The notes under the pieces were generated by a model, which saw nothing but the letters and a program-made list of their open reading frames with translations, searched no databases and was not told the origin of the DNA. The position numbers and the translations under genes are program-made. Shown here one piece after another: positions 1 through 8,332 of a DNA stretch of 36,055 nt. The DNA lies in contig CAUJDU010000119.1 of NCBI GenBank assembly GCA_963169585.1, forward strand, positions 1-36,055. Direction: 5' to 3'. The first letter of the stretch is position 1, and each line of letters starts with the position of its first letter. The stretch is from Actinomycetota bacterium (GTDB lineage: Bacteria; Actinomycetota; Acidimicrobiia; IMCC26256; JAGPDB01).

Positions 1-1
1 A

Positions 2-259
2 TTAAACCAAGAAGTAGAAGCTTTACAATACCTAGCAACCTGTGCTGAGAAGGAATGTCAAACAGTAATTAGAAATGAAAGTCTAGGTAGGGGCTTAGAT
101 GCACTATACAGAAAAGAAGCTGACATGGAAGTGGATTCACTTATGGATTGGTTTAAAGATGGATGCGATCCAGAAACATTTCCAAAATTTCCTCGACTTG
201 AGCACATACTTACCTACAGAGTTGAAGCAGGCATAAACCATGCACCGATTCAACGTTGA
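2..259 (+). CDS. C-terminal fragment of an unidentified protein (runs off the left edge)
   Basis: A single frame is open from the window edge to a TGA at 257-259, giving the last 85 residues of a plus-strand gene. The peptide has ordinary soluble-protein composition: two cysteines near the start (motif TCAEKEC), an RGLDALYRKEAD stretch, and a tail rich in aromatic and charged residues ending in HAPIQR. I recognise no family and see no membrane segment. The stop lies one base from the stop of the convergent zinc-ribbon gene, so the two converge with essentially no spacer. It reads as a real coding region because codon use looks natural and there is no internal stop, but function is unknown and the start lies outside the window. 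Confidence 0.7.
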   Translation, partial: LNQEVEALQYLATCAEKECQTVIRNESLGRGLDALYRKEADMEVDSLMDWFKDGCDPETFPKFPRLEHILTYRVEAGINHAPIQR

Positions 260-260
260 T

Positions 261-542
261 TTATTTCATCAATAAGAGACCAATAATTGTAGCCAAGTAA
301 ACAGTACTTATTATTCCGCCGAATACGAGTAACTCTTTTAGGCCAGGAGTTTTCTTTAAAGGTTGATGGTATTTACAGTTTTGACATTTAATCCAACTTG
401 ATTTACTGTGAGGATCAACCAAAATATTTTGTAAACACAGATTACATTGGACATAAATCTTAGAGCTGTCAGAACCACCAGTATCATCAGAGTTGTCTGG
501 ATTGTCTGGGTAATCAGGTATCGCTTCAGTCAAGACAATCAT
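261..542 (-). CDS. Small zinc-ribbon membrane protein coupled to the sigma factor (putative anti-sigma factor or co-regulator)
   Basis: The protein has 93 residues. It shows an acidic, Asp/Pro/Asn-rich N-terminus (residues 9-20), two CxxC knuckles (C33/C36 and C53/C56) that would form a zinc ribbon, and one hydrophobic helix at about 70-91 ending in a lysine, so the ribbon probably faces the cytoplasm from a C-terminal anchor. Its ATG overlaps the TGA of the upstream ECF sigma gene (ATGA, 539-542), which implies translational coupling. A small membrane protein directly after an ECF sigma gene is the usual position of an anti-sigma factor. However, the classical ZAS signature (HxxxCxxC) is absent, so this role is inferred from position and architecture only. 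It could instead be an unrelated zinc-ribbon protein. Confidence 0.75.
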   Translation of the reverse strand: MIVLTEAIPDYPDNPDNSDDTGGSDSSKIYVQCNLCLQNILVDPHSKSSWIKCQNCKYHQPLKKTPGLKELLVFGGIISTVYLATIIGLLLMK

Positions 543-1108
543 TCTGCCATATCTAGCAATGCCATACGGTATTCACTGAGCATATTTCGTGACAATTCTT
601 TTGCTCGATACAAACGTGACCGAACTGTACCTATTGGTATGCTTAACACTTGCGATACCTCTTCGTAAGTTTGACCTAATACAACTACCATTATGAGAAT
701 TTGCTTATGCTCCTCAGATAAAGAATGTAAAATATCTAGATCAAAGTCAATATCTGCAAGCGTATCATTAATCTGTGAATTAGTTTCCAGTTTCGTCCGT
801 AAACTTTTTGTCTTAGCTTTACTTTTTAGATAATCAGCACAAACGCATTTCGCAATTGCGATCATGTAAGCTTCCGGATTTTGTGTAGAAATAATTGGGG
901 TTTTGCCCCTCATTGCCCGCGCATATACTTCTTGTGCAAGGTCCTCACCTTCACATTTTGAGACCATATAAGAGCAGTAAGATACGATAGATTTATATGT
1001 TCTACTTATTAGCTCACGATAAGCATTTTCATCACCATATCTCGCTCCTTCGACCAATAACGGTAACGGATAGTCTCTTACATGGTATGAAAACCTAAGT
1101 TTTCTCAT
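539..1108 (-). CDS. ECF-type RNA polymerase sigma-70 family factor
   Basis: A 189-residue two-domain sigma factor that would direct RNA polymerase to a specific promoter set. Region 2 covers about residues 20-95 and includes the GEDLAQEVYARAM stretch typical of helix 2.2-2.3. A linker follows at about 96-128, and region 4 lies at about 130-176 with the helix-turn-helix (TYEEVSQVL, then IPIGTVRSRLYRAK). Regions 1.1, 1.2 and 3 are missing, as in ECF factors. Cysteines at 45, 52, 88 and 90 in region 2 are unusual but have no proven role. The ATG has an AAGG-like ribosome site about 4-7 bases upstream. The gene is divergent from a copper-protein operon across only 43 bases and is coupled to a zinc-ribbon protein downstream. 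The specific ECF group cannot be assigned from sequence alone. Confidence 0.9.
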   Translation of the reverse strand: MRKLRFSYHVRDYPLPLLVEGARYGDENAYRELISRTYKSIVSYCSYMVSKCEGEDLAQEVYARAMRGKTPIISTQNPEAYMIAIAKCVCADYLKSKAKTKSLRTKLETNSQINDTLADIDFDLDILHSLSEEHKQILIMVVVLGQTYEEVSQVLSIPIGTVRSRLYRAKELSRNMLSEYRMALLDMAE

Positions 1109-1114
1109 GCACCT

Positions 1115-1146
1115 TATGCTACTTAGAACTTCCCAAAGCTAGCATA
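1115..1146. promoter_or_regulatory. Symmetric divergent promoter/operator between sigma factor and copper operon
   Basis: The 43-base gap between the divergent sigma gene and the membrane-protein/copC-copD operon holds a perfect 7-base inverted repeat, TATGCTA (1115-1121) and TAGCATA (1140-1146), with 18 bases between. Each arm contains TATGCT, which would serve as a -10-like hexamer for transcription leaving in its own direction, placing starts about 20-25 bases before each gene. Both arms are preceded by CC one or two bases further out. No convincing -35 box was found on either side, so the repeat could equally be a regulator's operator. The repeat itself is seen directly; its role is inference. 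Confidence 0.45.
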
Positions 1147-1151
1147 TTGGA

Positions 1152-1631
1152 GTGCCCACAAATAAGAACAATTCTTCAAGTAAGATAACCCCCCTAAAGA
1201 ACAAAAAACAATACCGTGAATTCTATTTCTTTGGGCTTTTTGACGCTCGTGATAAATCATTAATTCCCCTACAACTAATAGCAATACTTTTAGCCATAAT
1301 TGAAGCAGCACAAGGCGTAAATAATATCTTAAATCCAGAATCAAAAGAATTTGCTCATACTTTTGCCCATCTAGGTTCCTATTCGCTTGCATATGCTGGA
1401 GCACTTTTTGTTGTTGGTTTCAAACCTGCTCGAGCAAGAGGTCTCCTAATACTTTTTGTGATTGCAACGATAGGGTTCATAGTAACTTCAATTATTGATA
1501 TCTATGGAGGTAATGCGGGCTTAGCTACAGAAGTTCAACATGTGACAAAACTCATACCACCATTTATTGTTTGGCTAATTTCAAAAAGAGCTGTATATAA
1601 GTTTCCGGATCCGACTACGAGGGGTGATTAG
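1152..1631 (+). CDS. Four-helix integral membrane protein in operon with copC-copD
   Basis: The protein has 159 residues with a charged cytoplasmic N-terminus and four predicted hydrophobic helices at about 37-58, 72-93, 96-116 and 127-146. It ends in a basic, hydrophilic tail. No cysteine or Met-rich metal motif is present, and I do not recognise the family. The likely start is a GTG at 1152; there is no strong Shine-Dalgarno sequence before it, so translation may be leaderless or start weakly. Its TAG stop is followed immediately by the ATG of the CopC-CopD gene with no spacer, so the two are almost certainly co-transcribed and coupled. That suggests a role in the same membrane copper system, but nothing in the protein proves it. 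Confidence 0.8.
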   Translation: MPTNKNNSSSKITPLKNKKQYREFYFFGLFDARDKSLIPLQLIAILLAIIEAAQGVNNILNPESKEFAHTFAHLGSYSLAYAGALFVVGFKPARARGLLILFVIATIGFIVTSIIDIYGGNAGLATEVQHVTKLIPPFIVWLISKRAVYKFPDPTTRGD

Positions 1632-3299
1632 ATGGAACTTTTTCCCTCAAGTATAAGACTTCACTTAGTGCGAAGATTTAGCTTATACATCTCAAAAATA
1701 CTGTTGCTATCATTAGGGCTACTCGTAATGTTAGGTATATTTGCACCATCGGGCGCCCAAGCTCACTCTCAACTTATCGACTCAAACCCTAAGCCAGACG
1801 AACAATTAACTAAAAGCCCGCAAGTAATATCTCTAACTTTTAACGGTACAATAAAATCTAACGACGACTCCATCAAATTATTCGATAGTCAAGGTAAACA
1901 AATATCAAATAAAGCAACAACTAAAGCCAAATCTTCAAGTCATATTGAACTTGAATTAGATCCACTAGAACCGAGCATATACGTTGTCAATTGGAGCGTT
2001 GTCTCACCAGACTCTCACCCTATCAGTGGAACCTTTACCTTCACTGTAGGCAACCCAGTAAAAGAAAAATCCACAGTTGATACTTCTATTTTCAAAGATA
2101 TTGTCCTAATGAGTAATAAGGATATACATTCCACACAAGCAAACCTAAACAGATGGATCTTATTTAGTTCCACTGCTCTATCTATATCGATTAGTTTTCT
2201 TATTTTACTTGGAATAATAAAAATTCCAAAAAATAATATGATAAAAGTTTCTTTAATCCCTATTTTGATTGCAATTTTTTCATCTCTAGCTAGTATTTTT
2301 ATACAAAATGCGATTATTGACAACAAATCGATAATCGAATCTATTTCATATAGCTCATTTGTTGACCAAATCCAATATGATTTTGGTATTGCTGCAACTA
2401 TTAGAATTATTGCACTAATCGCACTTTTTGCCACACAATTCAATACTCTCTTATATAGATTCTTATCTCCTATTATTTCTTTACTGATAATCGCAACTAT
2501 TACATTTTCAGGACACAGTGCATACGGTCAGTTATCTACACTTGCAATTATTTCGAGCCTAATTCATCTAGGCGCAACGTCAATTTGGTTCGGAGGGTTA
2601 GGTTACTCTCTTGTTTCAATTCGATTGGAAGAATTATCTTTCGATTATAAAAAATTCTCAAAGTTAGCACTTGCACTTGTACTAATGACTATTTTTACAG
2701 GAGTTTTTGCCTCTTGGCGCCAGGTCGGTAATATCAACTATGCGATAAATTCAGCTTTTGGGCGAACACTTGGATACAAAATTGTATTAGTCATGGCAGT
2801 TATTGTAATAGCGTTTTTTGCTCGTAGATTTTTAAAGAACAATGATATGACAACAACGCGTAAACTTATTGCAGTCGAATCAATACTACTATTAGGCGTT
2901 TTTGCCCTTACTTCGATATTGGTTTCTCAAATCCCATCAAAAACTTCTGCACAAATACCAGTATCAAAAAAAGCAATCAGCGATAGTGGGATAATTGAAA
3001 TCCTTGTTGATCCAGCTAAGTCAGGTCCAACCCAATTACATGTTTATGTATACGACAAAAAAGGGCTACCTTTACAAATTGAATCAAAAAGTCTTACAAA
3101 TCCTCCTATTCAAGTCACAATTCAAAACAACTCAAAAAATATAAAGCCAGTAAATGTTGCTATGAGATTTCAAGGTTTAAACCATTTCAGTTCTGTAGGA
3201 TTCAATGTTCCTTTCTCTGGGGATTGGAAGTTAGTCGTGAGGATCCAGGTCAACGATTTTGATCAGCTCAAAGATCAATTCGAGGTAAAATTTTTATAG
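1632..3299 (+). CDS. CopC-CopD fusion (YcnJ-like) copper-binding membrane protein
   Basis: The protein has 555 residues. A signal peptide (about 15-44) ends so that a histidine (H45) sits directly after Ala-44. In CopC proteins the mature N-terminal His is a Cu(II) ligand, and the matching D-x-H site is present as D127/H129 in SPDSHPISGTF. The CopC beta-domain spans about 45-140. It is followed by a CopD domain with about eight membrane helices (roughly 175-430) containing FSGHSAYG and HLGATSIWFGGL. The C-terminal 110 residues form a beta-rich outside domain of the kind found at the end of YcnJ-type fusions. The protein probably binds copper outside the membrane and mediates uptake or handling; direction of transport cannot be told from sequence. 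It is the second gene of a two-gene operon and converges with a lipoprotein gene three bases away. Confidence 0.9.
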   Translation: MELFPSSIRLHLVRRFSLYISKILLLSLGLLVMLGIFAPSGAQAHSQLIDSNPKPDEQLTKSPQVISLTFNGTIKSNDDSIKLFDSQGKQISNKATTKAKSSSHIELELDPLEPSIYVVNWSVVSPDSHPISGTFTFTVGNPVKEKSTVDTSIFKDIVLMSNKDIHSTQANLNRWILFSSTALSISISFLILLGIIKIPKNNMIKVSLIPILIAIFSSLASIFIQNAIIDNKSIIESISYSSFVDQIQYDFGIAATIRIIALIALFATQFNTLLYRFLSPIISLLIIATITFSGHSAYGQLSTLAIISSLIHLGATSIWFGGLGYSLVSIRLEELSFDYKKFSKLALALVLMTIFTGVFASWRQVGNINYAINSAFGRTLGYKIVLVMAVIVIAFFARRFLKNNDMTTTRKLIAVESILLLGVFALTSILVSQIPSKTSAQIPVSKKAISDSGIIEILVDPAKSGPTQLHVYVYDKKGLPLQIESKSLTNPPIQVTIQNNSKNIKPVNVAMRFQGLNHFSSVGFNVPFSGDWKLVVRIQVNDFDQLKDQFEVKFL

Positions 3300-3301
3300 T
3301 T

Positions 3302-3715
3302 CTACTGTGCTGGAGTGGTTTCTTGAGTATTTAAATTCGGGTTTAAGCTTGGATCATCACGGAACTTTTCTTCACAAGTACCTGTAGCCCGATTAAAAAC
3401 TTCTTTCTCCTCACCTTTGAAATCGAAAGGATATTCACTAGTCGAATCAAATTCTTTAACCTCTTTTATTCCTATTAATGTTTCTGTGGACATTTCATCA
3501 TAAATTTCGCCGACGAGACAACTGTAAACTTCATTTAATGTTTCTTCTGGAACCAGATCTCCCAAACCATCCTGGCTTTTAGCTAATTGAACTAAGTGAG
3601 TTACTAATTCATCTTTTGTAGGTCGAGCCTGAGATTTATCAGAGCTGCAACCCATAACAACGATTGCCAAAAGTGTAACTACACTAATAATTTTGAATAG
3701 TTGATGTAACTTCAT
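3302..3715 (-). CDS. Predicted lipoprotein of unknown function
   Basis: The 137-residue product has a lipoprotein signal: basic start, hydrophobic core at about 8-20 and lipobox VVMGC with the acylated cysteine at 23, followed by SSDKS. The mature part is acidic and mostly helical in appearance, with two further cysteines (C66 and C114) that could pair in a disulfide outside the membrane. The tail is Asn/Thr/Pro-rich. No known domain was recognised. The gene converges on the CopC-CopD gene with a two-base gap. It lies about 46 bases downstream of folD on the same strand, so it could be the last gene of the purine/folate cluster or be expressed alone. Confidence 0.8.
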   Translation of the reverse strand: MKLHQLFKIISVVTLLAIVVMGCSSDKSQARPTKDELVTHLVQLAKSQDGLGDLVPEETLNEVYSCLVGEIYDEMSTETLIGIKEVKEFDSTSEYPFDFKGEEKEVFNRATGTCEEKFRDDPSLNPNLNTQETTPAQ

Positions 3716-3761
3716 TTTACTAGGCTAGAACAAATAAGATAGGAGAATCGGGATATCAATA

Positions 3762-4619
3762 TTAAGCCGATATTTTATTGTTTTCGCAGGCTGTAACTGT
3801 ATTCCTTAACAGCATGGCAATTGTTGTTGGTCCCACACCACCAATTCTTGGGGTAATCCAGCTAGCTTTTTCTTCACAATCTTCGCTTATATCAGGGATC
3901 AATTTACGGCCTTCAGAAAAAGTCATCCCAGCAGAAACTAGAACCACATCTTTTTTAACCATATCAGGGGTGATTGTATTTGGTGATCCAACAGCAGCAA
4001 TTACGATATCTGCGTCACGTGTAAATTGAGCAATGTCTGGTGTACCTGTATGTACAACTGTTACTGTTGCGTTTGCTCCTGCTTCCTTTAACGTAAGCAG
4101 GTTCGCTAACGGACGTCCGATGGTTAATCCTCTACCAACAATGACAACATGCTTACCTGTGAGATCGATACCATTACTTTGCAACAGTGCTTGAATCCCT
4201 AAGGGAGTACAAGGTCTAGGAGCATTAACCCCCATAACTAATTTACCTAAGTTAACGGGGTGTAGGCCATCAGCATCTTTTGTCGGGTTAATCGCCAACA
4301 GTGCACCTTGTTCGTCGCATTGGCTAGGTAGTGGAAGTTGCACTATGAAAGCATCAACGTTACTATCCGCATTCATAGCATTAATTGCATCTAGAACTTC
4401 TGCCTGACTAGCCCCATCACTCAACTCAACATGATGAGATACTATCCCTACATCTTGGCAAGCCTGTCGTTTACGACGAATATAACTTTGCGAGTTAGGA
4501 TCGCTACCCACAAGAATTGTTCCCAAACCAGGAGCTCGATCTAACTTAGATATGCGTTCTTGTAGTCGTAGCTTTTCGAGTTCTAAAAACTCTGTACCTG
4601 AAAGAATTTTTGCAACCAT
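3762..4619 (-). CDS. folD: Bifunctional methylenetetrahydrofolate dehydrogenase/cyclohydrolase
   Basis: FolD converts 5,10-methylene-THF to 10-formyl-THF, the formyl donor used by PurN and PurH encoded just upstream. The 285-residue length is normal. Visible landmarks are the active-site lysine K50 in SYIRRKRQA, VQLPLP, the substrate loop DADGLHPVNLGKL, PCTPLG, the NADP-binding stretch VGRGLTIGRPLANLL (the GRG-T form I associate with actinobacterial FolD rather than the usual GRS-IVG), and the C-terminal GGVGPTTIAMLL. It starts nine bases after purH on the same strand, so folate supply and formyl consumption are probably co-expressed. Confidence 0.97.
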   Translation of the reverse strand: MVAKILSGTEFLELEKLRLQERISKLDRAPGLGTILVGSDPNSQSYIRRKRQACQDVGIVSHHVELSDGASQAEVLDAINAMNADSNVDAFIVQLPLPSQCDEQGALLAINPTKDADGLHPVNLGKLVMGVNAPRPCTPLGIQALLQSNGIDLTGKHVVIVGRGLTIGRPLANLLTLKEAGANATVTVVHTGTPDIAQFTRDADIVIAAVGSPNTITPDMVKKDVVLVSAGMTFSEGRKLIPDISEDCEEKASWITPRIGGVGPTTIAMLLRNTVTACENNKISA

Positions 4620-4628
4620 ATATTAAGA

Positions 4629-6152
4629 CTAGTGTCGAAAGTGCCGTGTGCCAGTAAAAATCATAGCAATATTGTGTTCATTCGCTGCCTGAATTACTTC
4701 TTCATCCCTCATTGACCCACCAGGCTGAATTACAACAGATACACCAGTTTGGGCAGCTGCATCAATTCCATCACGAAATGGAAAGAATGCGTCAGAAGCA
4801 CAAGCACCACCTTTGGCTCTATCTTGTGCTTTTTGAGCTGCAATTTGAGCTGCATGAACACGACTTTGCTGCCCAGCGCCGATTCCAACAGCTGTCAGAT
4901 TGTTAGTAAGCACAATTGCATTACTTGAAGTACCTGCACATACACGCCAAGCAAACTTTGCTTCGTTTAGCTCTTGCTCGCTTGGTTGACGATTTGTAAC
5001 TACTTTCCATGAAGATTCATTATCTGTGAAATCGTCTGCAGTTTGCGATAAAAATGCACCATCAATATGTTTAAGTTCAAAACCTACATCTTCTGGCTTC
5101 GGGGCAGAAATAACTCTAAGGTTTTTCTTTGCAGAAAAAATCTTCAAAGCTTCGTCTGAAAACGAAGTAGCAATTACGACTTCTGTAAAAGCATCAGTGA
5201 TAGCTTGAGCTGTTTTAGCGTCTACTTCACCGGTCAAAGCAACTACTCCGCCAAAAGCAGAGACGCTATCACAATCAAAAGCTTTACTATAAGCATCAAA
5301 AATATTATCTGCACAAGCCACACCACATGGGTTTGCGTGTTTAACAATTACGCACGATGTACCTTCAAATTGATTCACTAAGGACCATGACGACTGAAGG
5401 TCAAGATAATTTATATAGCTTAAATCTTTTCCCTGATACAGAGTCATAGCTTGTGGCCAAGATGGTTTATGATTTACATAGTCATATATTGCTGCATGTT
5501 GATGAGGATTCTCTCCATATCGTAGATCCTTTTGTTTCTTCAGCGAAACAATAATTTCATCTGGTAAACCACCAGCAATTTCTCCATTTTTATTGTTCAT
5601 CCACTCAACAATGGATGCATCAAAAGATGCCGTCAAGGCAAAAGCTTGTCGCGCCAAGTTCAAACGTAGTTCATCGGTTAGGCATTTATTATTATTTTTT
5701 AAGTCGTTTAAAACATCTTCGTATTGGCTAGGGTTTGTGACAACCCCTACAAAAGCATTATTTTTTGCGGCAGCTCTAATCATTGCAGGTCCACCAATAT
5801 CTATAGTTTCAATATCTGGCCTTTCAACAAATGGGTACAGGTTAACTACAACCAAACCGAATGGCTCAATACCGAACTTTTCCAAATCATCAATATGATT
5901 TTGTTTGTCCATATCTGCCAAAATTCCACCATGGATCTTTGGGTGCAAGGTAACGACCCTGTGCTCAAGCATTTCAGGCATTCCAGTCGCATCTTCGACG
6001 GTTGTAACTTTAATGCCAGCATCGGAAATTGCTTTAGCTGTTCCACCTGATGAAACAATAGATATACCTAGCGCATCTAATTCTTGGGCAAACTCAACTA
6101 CACCTGTTTTGTCGAAGCATGAGATGAGCGCACGCGTTACTGGTAAGGTCAT
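4629..6152 (-). CDS. purH: Bifunctional AICAR transformylase/IMP cyclohydrolase
   Basis: PurH performs the last two steps of IMP synthesis. The N-terminal MGS-like cyclohydrolase domain (about 1-150) carries RVVTLHPKIHGGIL at 65-78 and the IGGPAMIRAAAKN stretch. The AICAR transformylase domain follows with RYGENPHQ (211-218) and the catalytic K271-H272 in VKHANPCGVA. I chose the ATG at 6150-6152 because it overlaps the purN TGA as ATGA, is preceded by AAAGG, and gives 507 residues. A longer in-frame reading (start at 6194) adds 14 residues not expected in the family. It is coupled to purN and followed closely by folD. Confidence 0.97.
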   Translation of the reverse strand: MTLPVTRALISCFDKTGVVEFAQELDALGISIVSSGGTAKAISDAGIKVTTVEDATGMPEMLEHRVVTLHPKIHGGILADMDKQNHIDDLEKFGIEPFGLVVVNLYPFVERPDIETIDIGGPAMIRAAAKNNAFVGVVTNPSQYEDVLNDLKNNNKCLTDELRLNLARQAFALTASFDASIVEWMNNKNGEIAGGLPDEIIVSLKKQKDLRYGENPHQHAAIYDYVNHKPSWPQAMTLYQGKDLSYINYLDLQSSWSLVNQFEGTSCVIVKHANPCGVACADNIFDAYSKAFDCDSVSAFGGVVALTGEVDAKTAQAITDAFTEVVIATSFSDEALKIFSAKKNLRVISAPKPEDVGFELKHIDGAFLSQTADDFTDNESSWKVVTNRQPSEQELNEAKFAWRVCAGTSSNAIVLTNNLTAVGIGAGQQSRVHAAQIAAQKAQDRAKGGACASDAFFPFRDGIDAAAQTGVSVVIQPGGSMRDEEVIQAANEHNIAMIFTGTRHFRH

Positions 6153-6787
6153 TTTTGGCCTTTCATTTTTGTTGTATTGAAATTTTGTGTACAAAACTGA
6201 CGAATAGTCTGAGGGTATAATCGGTGTTCCACTTTTTGAATCCTCTGATGAAGAGAGTCTTCATCATCACCGTCTAAAACTTCTATCGCTTCTTGAGACA
6301 AAATTGGGCCAGCATCAACTTGTTCAGTAACGATGTGGACTGTAACACCAGTGACCTTTACTCCTGCCTGCAAAGTTGCCGTCATTGTACCTTTGCCATA
6401 CGTTCCAGTAAATGCAGGTAGGAGGCTTGGATGGATATTCAGTATCCTATTTTCAAACTCTGTAATTAGATCTTCAGTAAATATTGTCATAAACCCAGCA
6501 AGTATTACTAGCTCGATTGATTTCTTTTTTAGTTCTTTAAGGACTTCACTTGTAAAACGTTCACGTTGACCTTTAAAGTCGGATCGATCGACAATCACAT
6601 AATCTATCTCGGATTTTTGTGCACGTTCTATAGAAGTAATCCCAGGACGATCACATAGTACAAGTGCTACTGGAATTTTATCATCGATAATTGCTTGAAG
6701 ATTAGTCCCAGAACCAGAGACGAGCACAGCGATCCTGGGGAATTGTGTGGACTCATATTTTGTTTCCAAGGGTCTATTTTTCCACAA
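6149..6787 (-). CDS. purN: Phosphoribosylglycinamide (GAR) formyltransferase
   Basis: PurN transfers a formyl group from 10-formyl-THF to GAR, the third step of purine synthesis. The 212-residue protein has the phosphate loop VSGSGTNLQAI (23-33) and the catalytic triad N117 and H119 in LNIHPSLLP with D158 in TEQVDAGPIL. The reading frame opens at a TTG at 6785-6787 preceded by a run of six G, a possible ribosome site. A second TTG six codons further in is an alternative, so the first few residues are uncertain. Its stop overlaps the purH start by four bases. Confidence 0.95.
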   Translation of the reverse strand: MWKNRPLETKYESTQFPRIAVLVSGSGTNLQAIIDDKIPVALVLCDRPGITSIERAQKSEIDYVIVDRSDFKGQRERFTSEVLKELKKKSIELVILAGFMTIFTEDLITEFENRILNIHPSLLPAFTGTYGKGTMTATLQAGVKVTGVTVHIVTEQVDAGPILSQEAIEVLDGDDEDSLHQRIQKVEHRLYPQTIRQFCTQNFNTTKMKGQK

Positions 6788-6832
6788 AAGGCCCCCCGAA
6801 TGCGAAACAATGATATAGATTTGCCTACGAGC

Positions 6833-7333
6833 TTAAAGTTGCGGCTGGAAACTAGATATATTAAAAACTAAATTCAATATAAGTAATCCAATGCCAATAA
6901 TGATTCCAGCGATACCGCAAGAAAGCCCACCTATAGCCAATCCTTTACCTGTTAGCTGACCACCAGATTTTTCAATTCGACCAAGAGAAAGGAACCCAAA
7001 AGCAGTCGCCACAACGCCAAGTATCACTCCAAAGATTCCACAACAACAAGCCAAAACGATTGCAGGTACACCAGTCGAGAGCGCAGTTATCGCAAAAGGA
7101 TCATTTTTTGGGCCACCAGCGTTATATCCTTGCTCATTTGAATAATACGTACCTTGAGCAGGAGCAACTTGCGGTGGAATTGGTGGTGGCGGTGGCGGCG
7201 TCGCACCTGGATACCCATAAGGCCCTGGCCGTTCGGGTTGAGTATTATCTGGAGTTCCCCCAAAAGGAGGTGGAGGAGGTGGAGTTCCTATACCGTCAGG
7301 ATTAGGTGGGAATGGGTCGTTATTATTATTCAC
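6833..7333 (-). CDS. Proline-rich DUF4190-type membrane protein
   Basis: A membrane protein of about 166 residues. The N-terminal half is a low-complexity Pro/Gly/Asn segment with two runs of six prolines, followed by two long hydrophobic hairpin helices at roughly 80-108 and 128-158 separated by a basic loop (GRIEKSGGQLTGKG). This architecture matches small actinobacterial DUF4190 proteins, whose function is unknown. I prefer the GTG at 7331-7333, which has AAAGAGA a few bases upstream, over a TTG at 7382-7384 that would add 17 residues of non-matching sequence. It sits between purN and sucD, so its placement reflects a housekeeping cluster rather than a clear functional tie. Confidence 0.8.
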   Translation of the reverse strand: MNNNNDPFPPNPDGIGTPPPPPPFGGTPDNTQPERPGPYGYPGATPPPPPPIPPQVAPAQGTYYSNEQGYNAGGPKNDPFAITALSTGVPAIVLACCCGIFGVILGVVATAFGFLSLGRIEKSGGQLTGKGLAIGGLSCGIAGIIIGIGLLILNLVFNISSFQPQL

Positions 7334-7428
7334 GAGATCTCTTTCGGCAAGGTTCCTATTTACTTTACCTTCTAGCAATAACAAAACCTGGGAATCAAAT
7401 GAAAATCCCTAAATATATGCTTTAGAGC

Positions 7429-8313
7429 CTATATGTTTTCTAAAACACCCGCCATTGCCTCACCAATTTCAGTTGGATTTAAGACAACAGTCGCACCAGC
7501 AGCTTGCAAAGCTTCCATTTTACCTTGAGCAGTTCCCTTTCCTCCAGAAATGATTGCCCCAGCATGACCCATCTTCTTCCCCGCAGGAGCTGTAACACCT
7601 GCAACATAGGCAACAACTGGTTTTGTCATTTTGTTAGCAATAAATTCTGCTGCATCTTCTTCAGCTGAACCACCAATTTCACCGATCATAATTACGGCTT
7701 TGGTTTCGTCATCAGCTTCAAATCTTTCAAGACAATCGATATGAGAAACTCCTGGAACTGGATCTCCACCAATGCCAACACAAGTTGTTTGACCAATACC
7801 TCTTTGTGATAGTTCATGAACTGCTTGATATGTCAAAGTTCCAGATCGAGATACTACACCAACAGGCCCTCCAGGTAATGCAATTTGGCCTGGGATAATT
7901 CCTATATTGCACTCTCCTGGCGTAATGATTCCTGGACAGTTTGGTCCAAGAATAAAAGTGTCGGGAAAGTTTGTCTTTACCTCATTATAAAACTGAGCTT
8001 CATCATGGCTAGGTACACCTTCAGTTATTACAACAATAAACTCGATACCAGCATTTGCAGCTTCAAGAACAGCACCTTTTACACCTGGGGCTGGAATAAA
8101 AATACAGCTAGCAGTTGCGCCAGTTTCTTTTTTTGCTTGCTCAACTGAAGCAAAAATTGGTATACCATCTACACTTTCTCCAGCCTTTTTCGGGTTTGTA
8201 CCTGCAACCACTTGTGTTCCGTAATCTCTGTTTCTAAGACCATGGAATCGGCCTTGCGAGCCAGTCAAACCTTGATAGATAACTTTGGTGTCTTTATTTA
8301 CAAAAATACTCAT
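7429..8313 (-). CDS. sucD: Succinyl-CoA synthetase (ligase) alpha subunit
   Basis: The alpha subunit binds CoA and carries the phospho-histidine in the reversible conversion of succinyl-CoA to succinate with nucleotide phosphorylation (TCA cycle). The protein is 294 residues long. The CoA-binding Rossmann part begins with [14 protein letters not shown] (11-24), [12 protein letters not shown] lies at 123-134, and the phosphorylated histidine is H250 in [15 protein letters not shown]. The start ATG has AAAGGA upstream. It follows sucC on the same strand across an 81-base spacer that can fold into a long hairpin (8333-8388). Confidence 0.97.
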   Translation of the reverse strand: MSIFVNKDTKVIYQGLTGSQGRFHGLRNRDYGTQVVAGTNPKKAGESVDGIPIFASVEQAKKETGATASCIFIPAPGVKGAVLEAANAGIEFIVVITEGVPSHDEAQFYNEVKTNFPDTFILGPNCPGIITPGECNIGIIPGQIALPGGPVGVVSRSGTLTYQAVHELSQRGIGQTTCVGIGGDPVPGVSHIDCLERFEADDETKAVIMIGEIGGSAEEDAAEFIANKMTKPVVAYVAGVTAPAGKKMGHAGAIISGGKGTAQGKMEALQAAGATVVLNPTEIGEAMAGVLENI

Positions 8314-8332
8314 TTGATTTTTCCTTTACTGG

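Noticed and set aside
447-668. Open frame on the plus strand opposite the sigma and zinc-ribbon genes
   Set aside because: It is antisense to two well-supported coupled genes, has no ribosome site and no family resemblance.
7060-7375. Arg/Trp- and Gln/His-rich plus-strand frames opposite the proline-rich membrane protein
   Set aside because: These are antisense readings of the proline/glycine codon runs.
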